This document shows, in pieces, positions 1 to 15,099 of a stretch of 64,000 nucleotides of DNA. The position numbers were made by a program, and so were the translations under genes. This DNA is from Hermodice carunculata (taxonomy: Eukaryota > Annelida > Polychaeta > Eunicida > Amphinomidae). The stretch covers positions 35,376,533 through 35,440,532 of the forward strand of contig OZ026627.1 of the NCBI GenBank assembly GCA_964020975.1, given 5' to 3'. Below the pieces are notes generated by a model. The model saw only the letters and a list, made by a program, of their open reading frames with translations. It was not told where the DNA came from and did no database searches. Every line of letters begins with the position of its first letter. Position 1 is the first letter of the stretch.

Positions 1-600
<600 letters not shown>

Positions 601-605
601 CTAAC

Positions 606-857
606 CAACCACCAAAAACGTGATCTGATATATAAAGTCAAACAAAATGGCCACGCCCGTATAGAGACAGAAAAGTCTGATGGATGGAAATACAGTGATG
701 GCTCCTATCCCGAATGACAGTACATTTGTGATAGACGTGATGGTGATGGAGGTGGCAGCCTCTGAGAACGTTTTTCCCATGCGCTCTGACACTCCCAAGC
801 TCCGCTCCGTTTGTCTCCAAGCTGCCAGCATGACAAACATATCGTCTACGCCAATTC
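606..857 (-). CDS. Patched-domain protein, exon 2 (TM4-TM6 of the sterol-sensing-like core)
   Basis: Internal exon of the same gene. It begins right after an acceptor with a pyrimidine-rich tract (TTTCTACCTTCAG|GA) in phase 1. Joined to the last base of exon 1, the first codon is Gly and the product reads IGIGVDDMFVM, the conserved GxxxDD motif of TM4 in patched and RND proteins. After it come a cytosolic segment with the family's AWR...ERMG pattern, TM5 (TSITITSITNVLSFGIGAIT) and TM6 ending in FDFIYQIT. The donor is ambiguous: TTG|GTGGTT ends the exon at 613, and TTG|GTTAGC ends it at 606. The frame meets a stop at 603-601, so the exon must splice before that. The remaining exons, including the second half of the protein with TM7-12, are not visible in 1-600 and should lie to the left of the window. 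Confidence 0.9.
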
Positions 858-1526
858 CTGAAGGTAGAAAAGTAAACAGAGAGTTAACCTTTTTCCATTT
901 TCAACAGAAATGGAATGTGTAAAACCAGAGTATATCTGTTTATGGACGTCGATACTTGAAAGCTGGAATACAATAGGCGGAGGCATCTGATTTGTCAACG
1001 GTAGTACACGAAAGCAGAGAAATTATTATAAAACAAAGCTGTCTCATTTTCAACACAATCATTAATATTTGAGAGCAGAAGAGTGAAAATGTTAGAATAT
1101 TCCATATCATAAATCTAGCAAAACTGAACGTCACCCAACGAGAGTTCTTTCGACACAACGTAACAAAAACCAAGAAATAGATGCAACTCAAACTGCTTTC
1201 ACTTTTAACACCAAGTGCTTAATCTGAAGAGCTTAAAAGGACAACCATCCAAGTTGTCTGGGTACAGAATAATGTCAAGCATTAAGCCACTAAAGTCCAC
1301 AGTATGAATCAAGTTTGTTGAGTTCAGTCGGAGTGCAAATGAAGGGCAACATTGTGTCCGCCTATATGTATAAAATCATGCTTCAAAAAAAAAACAAAAG
1401 ACAAAAATGAATTTTAAAAAAAGCTACGCAACATCCGGCGTAATATGCAAAGTGCGCAATATCGTTATCTATGTAGTCTAATCTTACACGTAAAGAAATA
1501 TAAAGGAGGGTGGGGGGCAACATATC

Positions 1527-1763
1527 AAACACAGCGTCGGTTGGCGGAGCTGCAACACGCTCGCCTTTCTCCTCTGCGGCCCCGGTTCGATTCATGGCCG
1601 GGGATGCAAGTGGAAAGAGCTCCTACCACTCCGACCGTGTAAGCTGGTTTTTTCAGAGTCCTTCGGTTTCCTCCACCAAACAATTGGGCAGGACAAGTAT
1701 ACGCCACCATCTGTGCCATGGAAAGTGATTAATATAGTCTTGGCCTGCTTACAATCCTTGTAA
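1527..1763 (+). mobile_element. tRNA-derived SINE
   Basis: The head looks like a tRNA: an A-box-like TTGGCGGAGCTGCAACACGC and, about 30 bp later, a near-consensus B box GGTTCGATTC. A non-tRNA body follows, with the TTCGGTTTCCTCC block common in invertebrate SINEs, ending near TACAATCCTTG. The cloverleaf is not complete, so this is a SINE rather than a tRNA gene. A related fragment lies at 16640-16710. Confidence 0.72.
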
Positions 1764-3630
1764 AAGATATGGGTCTATTCCTTTTTTTAAGGACAGTTAA
1801 GACACCAAAATCCCCTTTGCATGGCCGATTTTGAAATTTAACGATTTTTACAAGAAGAATGTCCTTTCTATTAGTTGTCAAAATTTCGAGCTTTTAACTA
1901 AAGTAGAAATATGAGAAAAACGCCAAAAACAGACAGGCATGTGGACATCCGAACGTCCATGTGTCATTCTTTTGGTTTTCAGCCGCCAAACGGAACAATG
2001 CCACCCGTCAATCATACTTAACAGCCTGTCACGTGGCTGCGGGTAGCAACGGCCCATGGCAAAAGGAGAGATGTTATCAGGGCGGCAATGCAAAATAAAG
2101 CAGCATGCCGAAAGTATGTTTGTGGGCAGGGAAAAGATGCAAACATGCTAACATATCATAGCCTTAGTGGTTTACTTTATAGTTATCTTGCTTGTTATGC
2201 GTTCTAATGAAGGGAGCCTTTAAATTTTCAAGAGGAGCGGGAATCGTCAGACGATGTCCCTTCAAACTTCAAAGGCCGTGCCGCCATGAATTACCCCAGT
2301 GGTCCTTCACACCAAAGACAGGCGGGGAAAAAAAAGACACCCTAATCAACAATACCCACGTACATAATAATATTTTATCGTAAACCAGGGATGAGGAAAT
2401 AAAAGAACAAATAATTACACCGAAATAAGCATAAACGTGAACAGCAGAGAAAACACACAAAATAGCGTTACAAAGCTCAGGTTGGAAAGAGAAATGAAAC
2501 TCATTGAGAAAACTACTGCAAAATAATGACAAGCTAACTAAGTAAAGTGTAAAGACAAGTCTAACAAGCTAACTACATAAAGTATATAGATAGGAGATGA
2601 GTAAATACAATAAAACACTATCCCTAAAAACGGGATGAAGATGGTAGGGGCGGAAGACCAAACCCACCATCCTTACACTGACCACGAGCGGCCGCAGGCC
2701 GACCCACCGAAGCAAGGCAACACAACTTTCGTTGCTAGGCTTGAGGTCACGGGGCCGGAAGGGCCGCCTCCATGACGTCACACTTTGAAACCAGACTGTC
2801 GCTGTCGCCGTTTGACAGATCGCTGAATAATGTTTTCCGTGCTTCAAAGCTCTTTTATTCATGTGATTGGCCAAGAATTGATTGACAACCTCCCCAAATG
2901 TTCAGGGATGATATTTACTACGTTTTGTACAAATATCAGCTCAAATTGATCAAATGGTATTGTTTCAGAGGCAAATGATCAACATCAAAGGCCTTTGAAG
3001 CTTGTTTTCTCAGAATGGATAATAGGACGGGAGCCCAACCTAAGAATGGTTATTCCAAGAATACGGCTGGGCGAAATTTAATCCGGCTAGCTTTTGATTC
3101 TTTATTATCTGAACTGCAAAAACAATTCAGCGATTTTCTAAATTTTGCTTTGTTCTTTTTTCTATGAAACGAAGAAAATGAACATCCTTAAAATCAAAGG
3201 GAAAATTGAAACGTCAAACTTTGAGGATGGATAACAAAAAAAACGATACCAAAAATAAAAAATCGCAGGATCGATTTTTGTTGCCAATATGTTAGGATTA
3301 AGATCCAAGTGTAATTATGATTTTATCACAAATAATTAGTGACTTATATCGACATTTATGGGGTGGATGCTTTGCGGTCAACTTTCAATTCTTTATTAAA
3401 CAATTAACATCACAGACACCCAAATACGAGGCATATAAATTCTTTGGAGTATGACGAGTACAGACATATATGATATTTTATCCTAACGCAAATACATTTG
3501 GAGCTAGGATTGACTAAAGTGGGGTTTTTTTGGTGTCTTACCTGTCCTTAACACAGCGTGAAAAAAGCGGTATTTTATATTTGCAACTGTGGTTACGATT
3601 TATGTAATTATGGATTGATCTATTATATAT
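1764..3630. other. Intronic stretch, no gene seen
   Basis: AT-rich filler without recognisable coding sequence. The block at about 2640-2880 is clearly richer in G+C and has an open frame on the minus strand without a recognisable domain; its origin is unknown. Confidence 0.5.
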
Positions 3631-3635
3631 ATAAA

Positions 3636-5270
<1,635 letters not shown>

Positions 5271-5274
5271 CATA

Positions 5275-6410
5275 TGGTAAGGATATGTTGTAAAATTATC
5301 GAGGCATTACGGTGACTTCTAACCTCTATAAAGTGTTTGTGTCAGTAATGGAATGTCAATTCATGACGTATTTTGAGAAAGAAGGTACTCTCCGTGAGCT
5401 ACATGGAGCTTACAGTAAGCATAGGAGACTAGAGGATCAAGTATTTGTCTTAAAAGGTATATGTAATTTAAGGAAAAATAAAAAATTGAAAACCTGGTTA
5501 TCCCTTTAAGACATATTGAAAGCTTTCGATACTGTCAACAGAAATAAACTCTTTACCTTACTTTGGCAAAAAGGAGTTCAAGGTAAAGCATGGCGTATGA
5601 CAAGAAGCCTTTATGAAAAAGTCGAAAGTAAAGTTATCTTTGGCCATTTTGAGAGCTATTGGTTTGAAATATTTCATGGAGTCAAACAAGGCTGTATCCT
5701 CTCTCCAACGCTTTTCTCTATTGTGATGTTATACCTCATTGATATGCTCCAGGAAAAGAATCTCGGAGTACTTCAGGGCAGTTCCCATGTACCTTGCTTA
5801 CTATTGTGACATTCAACTTTCAAGAATGCTTAACCTTGCACATATATTTGTGGAAAAATGGGGCATAAAATTTAATTGTGAAAAAGCGAAAGTTAAGGTA
5901 ATTGGGAAACGGTTTAAATACATTAAGAGATGGATGTTTGGCAATGCAGAAATTTTGAGTGCAAAACGTATAAATATTTAGGAGTGACCATCTCAAATTC
6001 CATGTCAGATTCTGCGCATGTAAAGAATTCTGTAAAACCCAAAGCATCACGACTACGAGGATATCTTTACAGTATTTTATCGTTTTATGAAAATGTAAAT
6101 CGGGTAGCCTTTGGAAACAGTATATGGAAAAGCATAATTCTCCCCTTCTTGACTCACAGCAGTGCTTTATGGTGATGCAACACCAAAGAGTCGGATGCCA
6201 CACTAAGATCAATACAATATTCAATGGCTAAGGCAATCCTTCAGGTACGCTCTTCACCAGCAGCAGTAGCCACAATTGCCGAGCTAGGTTTGATTTTACT
6301 TTGTCCACAGGACTTTTAAGCTGTGACGGACTCATCATGGACTTACCCCGGTCCATGGTGCCCCGGTGTCAAAGGAGTAGTTTTCCGAATAAAATTATTA
6401 TTATTTAAAT
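5275..6410 (+). mobile_element. Degenerate LINE (non-LTR retrotransposon), reverse transcriptase domain
   Basis: Translations in the + frames give successive reverse-transcriptase blocks: TSNLYKVF (about 5311), LKAFDTVNRNKL (about 5519), the block GVKQGCILSPTLFS (about 5680-5725), WGIKFNCEKAKVKVIGKR (about 5860) and YKYLGVTIS (about 5970), then a C-terminal segment ending AVATIAELG (about 6290). The element is dead: a stop lies just before the KAFD block, the frame shifts several times, and the segment expected to hold the YADD catalytic box between 5810 and 5830 is missing. A 3' tail with AATAAAATTATTATTATT ends near 6410. Clade is uncertain (Jockey/I/CR1-like). Confidence 0.88.
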
Positions 6411-9400
6411 CATTATTTACTAAATGGCACAAAATTTTCTACGGTTTCTGCAATATGTGTGAAAGTGAAAAAAAAAAATAGCTTCATTTAAAAGTTGTCG
6501 CAAACTTATGTTTCACATTCCATTATCCAAAATTAATTCATTTCAACATATACTGTGGAATCACTGCATTCCACAAACTTGGCAAGAATGAAACATAACC
6601 AAAGTAAATTAAGAATTAGAAACACTTTCTTCGAGTTCCCCCGTCACAATCCAGCTCTATTTTAACCGCTAGACCTTCTGAATTTTGTTGACAAGCATGT
6701 GTATTTGTCAAGAAATTCACGTTCAACTGTTGTCCTGGCAAGCTTGACAGATTGAAATTGCTGACTTTTGCTAATACTTTTGCTAGGTGAGAAGTGTTTT
6801 TATGTACAAATGAAATATGGCTCCTACAATCGTTGTTGCATGGTTCATACCCAATTCCTTTGTTTATAAATGTAATGAAAACAGTTTATTTTACCACTGT
6901 ACAATTCGAACCTGGGCAAATTTCCCTTAGGTTTTCAGGTTTACCATGTGGTACGTTCTGGAACACATTACTATGAGGAACACTTTCTGCCGATAACTTT
7001 GCCAAGTAAAGAATGTCACCAAGATAAATAGTTTTTTCAGTAAACAGTCAGATCTTGATGTTGGCCGATAAATTATGGTCGCTTATCTGCAACATGCAAA
7101 ACTACCTTGTTCTCGGTGCAACATTGTAATAAGTATTTGCCTCTAATGTTAATTTATCAGTTTCCTTCCACAGCGTGTTTTACTAGTAATAGTACTGCGT
7201 AAGGGGTACATAAGTCCATACAGGTTTTAGTCTGCACTACATTCTATTTATTCATGTGCCTCTGGTACTCCATATATTGTTATGACAATTATACATACAT
7301 ACATACATACATACATACATACATACATACATACATACATACAAATGAAGATGGATATTTCTCATTTTTGTATACATGTACACCCCGCAGCATAATTATT
7401 ACTACCTTTGATTTACTTTTCAATGCGATATGATATTTCTATTGATTACTTTGGAGTTTTGGGTGCACACAGGTGTCTAATGAGGCTTTCAGTCACCTGG
7501 TTTTTTTTTACTATGCATCGTGATATTTATTCACAACCACCATAAGTTTTCATTAATCTTTTTTTACACTGATCGCTTGCACTGGATACTGTTGGCGAAA
7601 ATGAATAAAATGAAACCCAGACTGAAATGGGACTTACGTAAAACTGGATGTGCGAAGCAAGCGCGACTGATATTGCCCATGTAAAATTTTAGGGTTAAAT
7701 ATCGTAATAGAGAATGACTTGTGGTTATTTAACGTAATGCAGGATAATAAATTGTGATAAATGCAGTGTTATGCATAAGATATAGGATGGTGATATAATG
7801 TGACCAGCTAAATGAAGCGTTGCTTATCTACGGTTATGTAGAATAAAGCATAAGACAGGGTGGCAATTTAATATAATGTTACGCAGAACTTCAGAGCGGC
7901 TGCTGATGCTACGTTCAATTCTTGTTTTCATAGAAAATAGAACATGTATATGGAATTACTCTTGAAAGAATGTCATTCAATTGATTACGCATGCGCCCCC
8001 TAGTGATTAAATGCCCGGTACTCTCTTGTGTTGGAGGTGCATGTTGGTATTTGCTATAAACCTGTTTCTAACTCTGATGTCTATATATTTATCAATTATC
8101 AGTCATTCATCACATCTTGAGTGACAATACAAGTTAATTTTGATGTCAATTGAGGCACATTTACATGTGCAAACTTATTGTTCTTTGTTCCCGGAAGTGA
8201 ATATTTTTTGTGGTTTTCCTACCTCTAGAAGCACTAGAAAGTTACAGGACTGTTTGGCACCAGGGGGCCCATGTGTGATCATACGCGTCCAGGTGAGTGT
8301 CTGTCTTGTCACAAAGAGAACTCTGAGGGCAGAGGATGGCATAATTGTCATCGAGTTTCGTCGGACAAAGGAATTGTAGCACAACGGCAGTGAAATCCGT
8401 ATCTTTGCAAAATATATACATAAAGAAACAGAGGCAAATGATACACAGCAAGTGCCATGTTTGACAGGCGAGCTTTGTTTTGTCTGTTGACCCGAATTTA
8501 GTCAGAAAAGTGGTTAAACCGTGTGCTGAGTAGAAACCGAAAGTAGAAAACAGACAGAGCTTAGATACGCAAGATTATACTTAGCAACTGCCACCATTCT
8601 GTGGTGCGTGTGATGAAACAAGCGAGATCTGAAGGTCTGCCTTAAATCACCGGCGCATTCTAAGCCGGCTCAATAGACTGTCAATTGCCGAGTGGATTTC
8701 TGGTAATTTGTATGTAATGGTTGCACCTCACAATATATGTCGCCCGACTGTTAGTCAACAGAACAAAACCTTTCGTGCAAAGCGGCTGCTTGTGAAGGAC
8801 GAGCGCATACCACAACAACCACAGGCTGAGTTCATGAGCACGTAACCGTCAAAGCAGACGTGGGGAACAGAGACCATTGTGCCTTCGATACAGTAGCATG
8901 GGAGGCAATCGATGGCTATTACCGAACCTTATTTAGTAACGCATCAACGCCATTGCTTTTTAAGGGGGTAGAGGTGGGGGATAGCGCATAACTTTGTCTC
9001 CTGACTGAACAAACTGTTGATTTTATTTTTATGCCACCTGAGTGTCAATTTACATGTGCACAGTCATCATCCTTCGACCAAAATCTTTTCTTATCGGTGC
9101 TTGCGCAACAGCGCTAGACGCAGACACAGTCTTATTTTGCAAGGGTTAATGGCATGCCCGATATGGATACTTCCGACGACACTTCATGTTTCATTTAAAA
9201 GTGGAACCTATCCTCAACATATCACTAAAGGTCTGGCTTACGGGAGGTACATATTACGGTATCAGTCGTCTTTACGAAGCAAATCTTCAATTGCCCCCTC
9301 AGGTGTTCTGCTGTATGTTTGTTCAAAGACACATGCAGCAGAAACAAAATTGGGTCCATGCTTCACAGAAAAAAATAATCTATATTAAGCAGAGCATGTA

Positions 9401-9630
9401 TGAGTAGCCTTGAAAACAGATATCAGGTTCCATTTCGATTCCTCGATAGCGAAACAAAACTCAAAGACTAGGACCTTGATCACGTCAAGAATCTGCAATC
9501 CAGTCTTTTCACGGCAAAGAATGGAATAGTATTTGACAAAACAGCTTTTATGAGGGAAAATGTAAAACGTGTATGATGGCCAATTATTATACTGTAATAC
9601 GTTTTCGAATCTCTCATCTGAATACGAGAC
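6411..9630. other. Intronic stretch with one (CATA)n array, no gene seen
   Basis: No reading frame here resembles a known protein family. The only clear feature is the tetranucleotide array at 7289-7342. Short open frames on both strands have no start context or splice signals that support them. Confidence 0.5.
7289..7342. repeat. (CATA)n microsatellite
   Basis: About 13 units of a CATA tetranucleotide, nearly perfect. Confidence 0.96.
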
Positions 9631-9632
9631 AT

Positions 9633-9775
9633 GCACATTAATTTCCCGCCACAAAGCACGGGGCTCACGCCTGTTGATCGCGTACGATACGCGCATGTCA
9701 CTGTCACAGAGAGGGCTAGATACCCATTTGTCACAAAATTAGTGTGTTTCACGGAAATTTAATTCTACAGACACC
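9633..9775 (+). repeat. Dispersed SINE-like repeat, copy 1
   Basis: Aligns by eye with 52888-53037. Shared blocks include TTAATTTC-CGCC-CAAAG, CACTGTCAC and CATTTGTCACAAAA. The second copy has GGGTTTGATGCC, which resembles a tRNA B box, so a SINE origin is possible but unproven. Confidence 0.5.
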
Positions 9776-9972
9776 AAAGTCATAATAATTTACTGCTTCC
9801 TAGAGTGCAAGCGTCAATTGATCTGTGCGACGCAATAATACCGGCACAAAATCTCGCGATTTATTTATCACTTTTAGGTCATTTTTGTTGATAGAGTGTC
9901 ATATTCTTAAATCATAAATGAAACACACAGATTTTCCCGACAAAAATCTTATGTAGTAATAAAACGGTAACG

Positions 9973-10000
9973 TTTTTTTTTTTTTTTTTTTTTTTTTTTT
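9973..10000. repeat. Poly-T tract
   Basis: An uninterrupted run of 28 T. Possibly the A-tail of a retroposed sequence on the minus strand; no element body was recognised beside it. Confidence 0.9.
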
Positions 10001-10749
10001 GTTGCAAGACTATATGTGACTATAATAAGTTTGATTGTTCGGCCAATGGAGACAAAACATGAACTCCAGATTTGCATATGCAGTGCTTCTTTTCACGTTC
10101 TACACATATTTTAGAGCAGAATTTGATACAATGTAAAACCTTGCATATAATTTAGCTCTCTGATAACGCCTACACAACTCAAAATAATGCGTCCTAGTAT
10201 TTATGTATGAAAGTGTCACTATGTCGTACCTCAACACGCCGTATCCACACCCTGCAAAAGGTAACACTTTATGTAGGGGTTTGTAGTGGCGCGCGTCGAA
10301 GGCATACTAGATTTTGAGTTACAATGTACATAAATGACATTGTCATGAACCAAAATGTTACATGAGAGAATATACGGAAAAGGGAATAAAAGTATTATGG
10401 TCTGCCGGTACGATGTACGTGCGGCCACAAGAATGTCTCAATGCTGTAAAATTTCCTGCTTTTAGGTGATTTATCTCTGAACACACTTAAATCTGGAAAT
10501 ATGCAGAAGATCACAGCTGATTACGAGTGAGCAGAGTATAAAACTAAGTCAATACTGAACATTAGAGTCTCAATGTACACGGCAATGTACAAATGGATCA
10601 AAGAACACCGCTTCAAAATCACATGTAACCATATACTGTAGAATCTCCAATTAATAGCATGTAAGCGATGAGACTATTTCTATATCAAAACCACCAATTC
10701 AGTCCTGTTTTTGCTTATCCAAAATTAAGCTATATCCCTATTAAGATCA

Positions 10750-10781
10750 CTCCCTATGATGATCATATTGGTCATAGGGAG
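10750..10781. repeat. Short inverted repeat in a TTAAGA-type segment
   Basis: The 10-bp arms CTCCCTATGA and TCATAGGGAG flank a 12-bp centre. The preceding CCCTATTAAGATCA resembles the MITE-like segment at 38640-38705, so both may be pieces of one family. Confidence 0.5.
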
Positions 10782-11514
10782 GGCATTACCCTTGATCAAT
10801 TTCCATAAATATTCAATTTACGCAGCACCACTACTTTTTCAAAAGAAAAATTTTGTTGATGTGCAATCAGAAGCAGAGTATGTGCGGCGACTAACCAATG
10901 TGCTAGTTACATCCACCACATTCGCATCCACCACACTTTTCAATGCACCAAAGCATCTATAAACACACATTTCTGTCAGGTTAAGACAAGCAGTCTCCAT
11001 CAAAAAAAAAGCGTTTCCGAGAATAATGAGGCCACGAAACATGCTTGGTAGTTTCCCGCTGATGATGTGGTTGTTGAGGCCCTGAGTTTTCAAACTTTTT
11101 GCATAGAACGTGACAATGGGGATCAAGAAATGTAGCGCCCGTGCGCTCCGTATGTCTTGATTTGATCTGATTTGACTAATCGGCGCCAGTTACAAAAATA
11201 CCATAAACAGTACATGGAATCCATGACACAAAAGAAGTGAAGATATTTATACTACAATGGATGGTTGTGTACAGGTACATTTCACAGAGGATCATGACGG
11301 TGTACTGTAAAAATTACAGCCCCAACGGGATCTAAAATATATAGACACACAGGCGAGAGATAAGCTCAAAATTGGAAAATTGCAAAATTAATAAGAGGTG
11401 ATGAATACGGGCGTGAGACCCGGAATGTTCATCGTGATCAAATGTTTCAAAAATTTATAATCTCTGGGATGCTATCGGTAAGCAGGTAGTAAATAAATGC
11501 AAATGTGTCTCTGG

Positions 11515-11915
11515 AATGTTCAGTGAACAGTGAGTCTCTGATTACTAGGCTTTAAAAATACAAGTATATTCTCGCCATATAATATTACATAACCCCTTTA
11601 TTGGGCGCTTTCACTCTTTATTGGTTTTGTGTGTTAAGATATTATTAGACAGGATGACTTCACTTCATTTTTCACCCAAGACTGCATACCAATCAAAACA
11701 ACACATCAGTGACATATTCAGCGAACAGGAAGCCTTTGATAACGAGGCTTGACTTGACAGCTGTTTCTCGCCATATAATGTTACATAACCCCTTTGTTGG
11801 GCATTTTCACTCTTTATTTGTTTTGCGTCATAAGAGATTTTTAGATGGGGTGGTTTCACTTCAATTTTTACTCAAGATTGCATATATCAATCAAAACAAC
11901 ACTTCAGTTTTCTGA
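11515..11915 (+). repeat. Tandem duplication, two units of about 200 bp
   Basis: 11515-11712 and 11713-11915 align along their length. Shared blocks include CTCGCCATATAATRTTACAT, CACTCTTTATT and ATCAAAACAACAC. Several substitutions separate the copies, so the duplication is not recent. Confidence 0.85.
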
Positions 11916-11919
11916 GACA

Positions 11920-12865
11920 TGCAAGATGGAGAAGTTCATGAATGTGGCGTGCACTACTCTACTCCAGTGGCAGATTGATTGAAAACATTTGGCTTTTGTG
12001 TCTTGAGATATCGAGTACAATACCCACAAACACAACTGTCTTATCTTGAAACATTAGAATATAGGAGGTTGCTGAATGTGCTCTAAACATGGTAAAATGA
12101 TGTGCAATGGAATTGCTTCCTCAAAGCAAGAAACCAGAGTGTGGCATTATGCCAGGCTAGTCCAGAAAGCAGGCTATCTTGGGCACATTTCAATCATATG
12201 ATAAGCAATAATGTCTGCAGTACATACAGTGACGACACGCCTCAACTTGGTAAAGGTGCCAAAGAATTTATGTTATCAGTATGAACCAGAACTTTTTCCC
12301 CGCAGTCGCGTTCATAACTATTGGCATAAACTTAACCTGTTTTAGAACTGGAGAAATAATGATGACTGGTATGAAAAAAATAACCAATACAGAACTTCTA
12401 TGCTTCATCTAATTGGAACTACTTTGATTCTACCCAATTTAGAGTTGTCCTGCCATTACATATTGATAAGCTAAGGTACAAACCTCCTCCTTCTCCTGCT
12501 GCTCCTCCTTGTCCCTCGCCCTCTCACATCTCTTCCTCCTTTTGCTCTTCCCCTCTTTTTCCTCCTTCATTTTTTGCTCCTCCTCTTCCCCTCCTCATGT
12601 CACATCCATGAAAGTTCATACGTGGGATAAATGGACAATGAAAGTTCAATGTACTGAAGTGAGCATGGGACACTACCTTCATGCTTGTGATAAGGTATTT
12701 AGCCAGTCTGACAACCCATACTTTCAGCATGATGAACAGTTCTGGACAACAGAGTGCATTTCAGTCACTTGTACCCTCTCGACACGTCTCAGTCCTAGAT
12801 GCAACTCACATGACGAAGACTTTATACTGTGTTCACCAGTCAAGCCTTTCATCAGAAAAACACAT
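11920..12865. other. Intronic stretch, no host gene seen
   Basis: Includes a pyrimidine-rich CT/CTCC tract at 12480-12600. The sequence just before 12870 may be the upstream part of the fossil that follows, but nothing in it is diagnostic. Confidence 0.4.
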
Positions 12866-12869
12866 TTAA

Positions 12870-13210
12870 AGTGATACATTCCTTCACCATGGTCATCACT
12901 GTTCCAACAGGTTTTGGTAAATCAGTTTTTACAAAATGAGTTTTGAAAGAGCGCCTGATTGATCCACTGGCTCACAGACAAATCTGGTGTTATAGACAAT
13001 GGCAGGCACTTAATCCAGAAATGCAAAGAAGTAATCCTATCATCGAATTCATCTAAGGTACACCACCATATTTGCAGGATGACAATTTTCTCGATACAGC
13101 AAGGGGAAATAATTTGGTGTTCAATGATCTGAACGGCCAAGTCGGCAAATGTAAAAGTATCACAAATTAATTTACCAAAGGAAACCACCCTTGTAATCTA
13201 AGTGTCATTG
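12870..13210 (+). mobile_element. Fossil of a virus-like element: packaging-ATPase-type segment (Polinton/adintovirus-like), broken
   Basis: The forward translation resembles the P-loop ATPases carried by Polinton/Maverick-type and related virus-like elements. A Walker-A-like segment lies near 12915, a Walker-B-like segment near 13110 and the conserved block after it near 13155-13200. The copy is clearly broken, with at least two or three interruptions visible, and looks old. I saw no terminal repeats, capsid or integrase part that I could assign with confidence. The region at 13470-13800 might belong to the same insertion, but this is a guess. Assignment to a particular family is tentative. 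Confidence 0.5.
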
Positions 13211-14320
13211 GTCTGATGCAAAATTTCTACAAGCCACGCGTGATAACTGCTATCATTGTGCAACTTAGTAATTAGACCTGCCACAGGTAGGGACTTTTTA
13301 GGTTTTTTTTAATTTCCCTTTTTTAAGTCGGGTTTTGTATTTTTTAAAATTTGAATGTTAACAAAATGTGTTTGTTTCTTTGCGAGTCTAATGCTACCTT
13401 TCTGGAAATGCTAAATTCAGTCTGACCATGCACTGCTCAGTTAAGCAATCCCCAAATAGATTGCTGCTCCTTTGACATCTACTGCAGCCAGTGGATACTG
13501 CTCTGTAGAAGAAGAAGGCTCATCATATAAACAAATAAATGCCATCCACTGGCCAAAGGATGAACCACCCCCAGAACTGACACAGCAGATATATAGATTT
13601 TGGTTTTGTATACCACTTGTAAATTTAGTTAATTTTATGAGCAAGCCAGGTCTACTAAGTGATTTGTTGTTCTGAAAATTATGTCGACTAAAATTGTTGA
13701 CCTGAATGTGTTTTACCAGAGTACTTTAGTGGAGTGAAAAAGATACAGAGGTTACTCCATTCAGGTTACTCCAATCAGACCACATGGTGTAGAAATACTA
13801 CTGTAGAGCAGTCTGTGTGGTCTTAATCAATACAAGCTTGTAGACTTTGTATCATAACGACATCAGAACATATCAAAAACAGGAAGGATTGGGCCAAATG
13901 GGTCACCTTTTTGTACATAGCAAAAGGAAGCATTCCTCAGTCCTCTAGTGGCTTTAAGTTGTAATTGAACATTTAGAATGGACCTAAAATACCACAGAAA
14001 CTAACAAACTCGTCAGTTACTTGGTCAGTCCTGTAGCTTAGGCTGCGCAACAAGCCAAAGCCACCTTGAAGGATGAAAGAAATGAAAAAGGAACTACAGA
14101 ATCTACTTTGTAAAAACACAGAAAGAAACAGCATACCATCCTGGGAAAAGCACCAGGGAAGATCAGAAACATGAATGATATGGGATTCCTGCAGTCCAGT
14201 ATTGGAAATAAATGACCAAAGATGGACAGAATAGAAATATTTGTCGTACCCAAAGACACTGTGATAAACGTTCTTGGTTGTTTATACACCACGGAGCATA
14301 TCAATATGATAAAGGTGTTT
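13210..14320. other. Intronic stretch of unknown origin
   Basis: There are short open stretches at 13472-13675 and 14038-14304, but no recognisable domain. Part of this may be decayed flank of the virus-like fossil at 12870-13210. Confidence 0.35.
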
Positions 14321-14324
14321 TGTA

Positions 14325-14418
14325 TTTATTTATTTATTTATTTATTTATTTATTTGTTTGTTTGTTTGTTTGTTTGTTTGTTTGTTTGTTTGTTTATTTA
14401 TTTATTTATTTATTTATT
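14325..14418. repeat. (TTTA)n-(TTTG)n-(TTTA)n microsatellite
   Basis: A mirror-like compound array: TTTA units, then TTTG units, then TTTA units again. Confidence 0.96.
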
Positions 14419-14992
14419 CATAATAACCTCTTTTTACACAAAACAAATAGACTAAATATGCCCAAGATAGGAGTCATGTAATATTATAGTGTGAGGGCGT
14501 ACCTGTGTTTTTAAAGCCTTGTTATCAAAGGTTTCCTGCAAAGAATAACATTTGAGACACATTTGCGTTTGTTGAATCCCCCTTAATATCTATGGGTTCA
14601 CAGAGATTATATTTTTTTGCTATGTAATAATTCTTAACGTTCAAGATCGAACACGTGTACTTACCTGCTCGTATTATGTATTTATGCAATTTTCCAGTTT
14701 CAACAAGTTGTGACCTTATGTCTCACCTGTAGGGCTACCTAAGTTTTGACACATGACGGGCTAAATAAGTAAACACAATACAACATCACAGAACTACTTA
14801 TGAAACAAAACAGCAAGCTTATTTGTTGACACCATATGCCAGTCAAACACCTGGCTGGCTCATGCGTATATGTTGACGGTTATTAACCATCTTCAGTGCA
14901 GAACTGGTAGTGACTTCCAACACGCGATACACCACTTGGGATCATATTACCATGGGCCTTGACGGTGCAATGGATACTAATGTATAAACTCT

Positions 14993-15093
<101 letters not shown>

Positions 15094-15099
15094 ATTATC

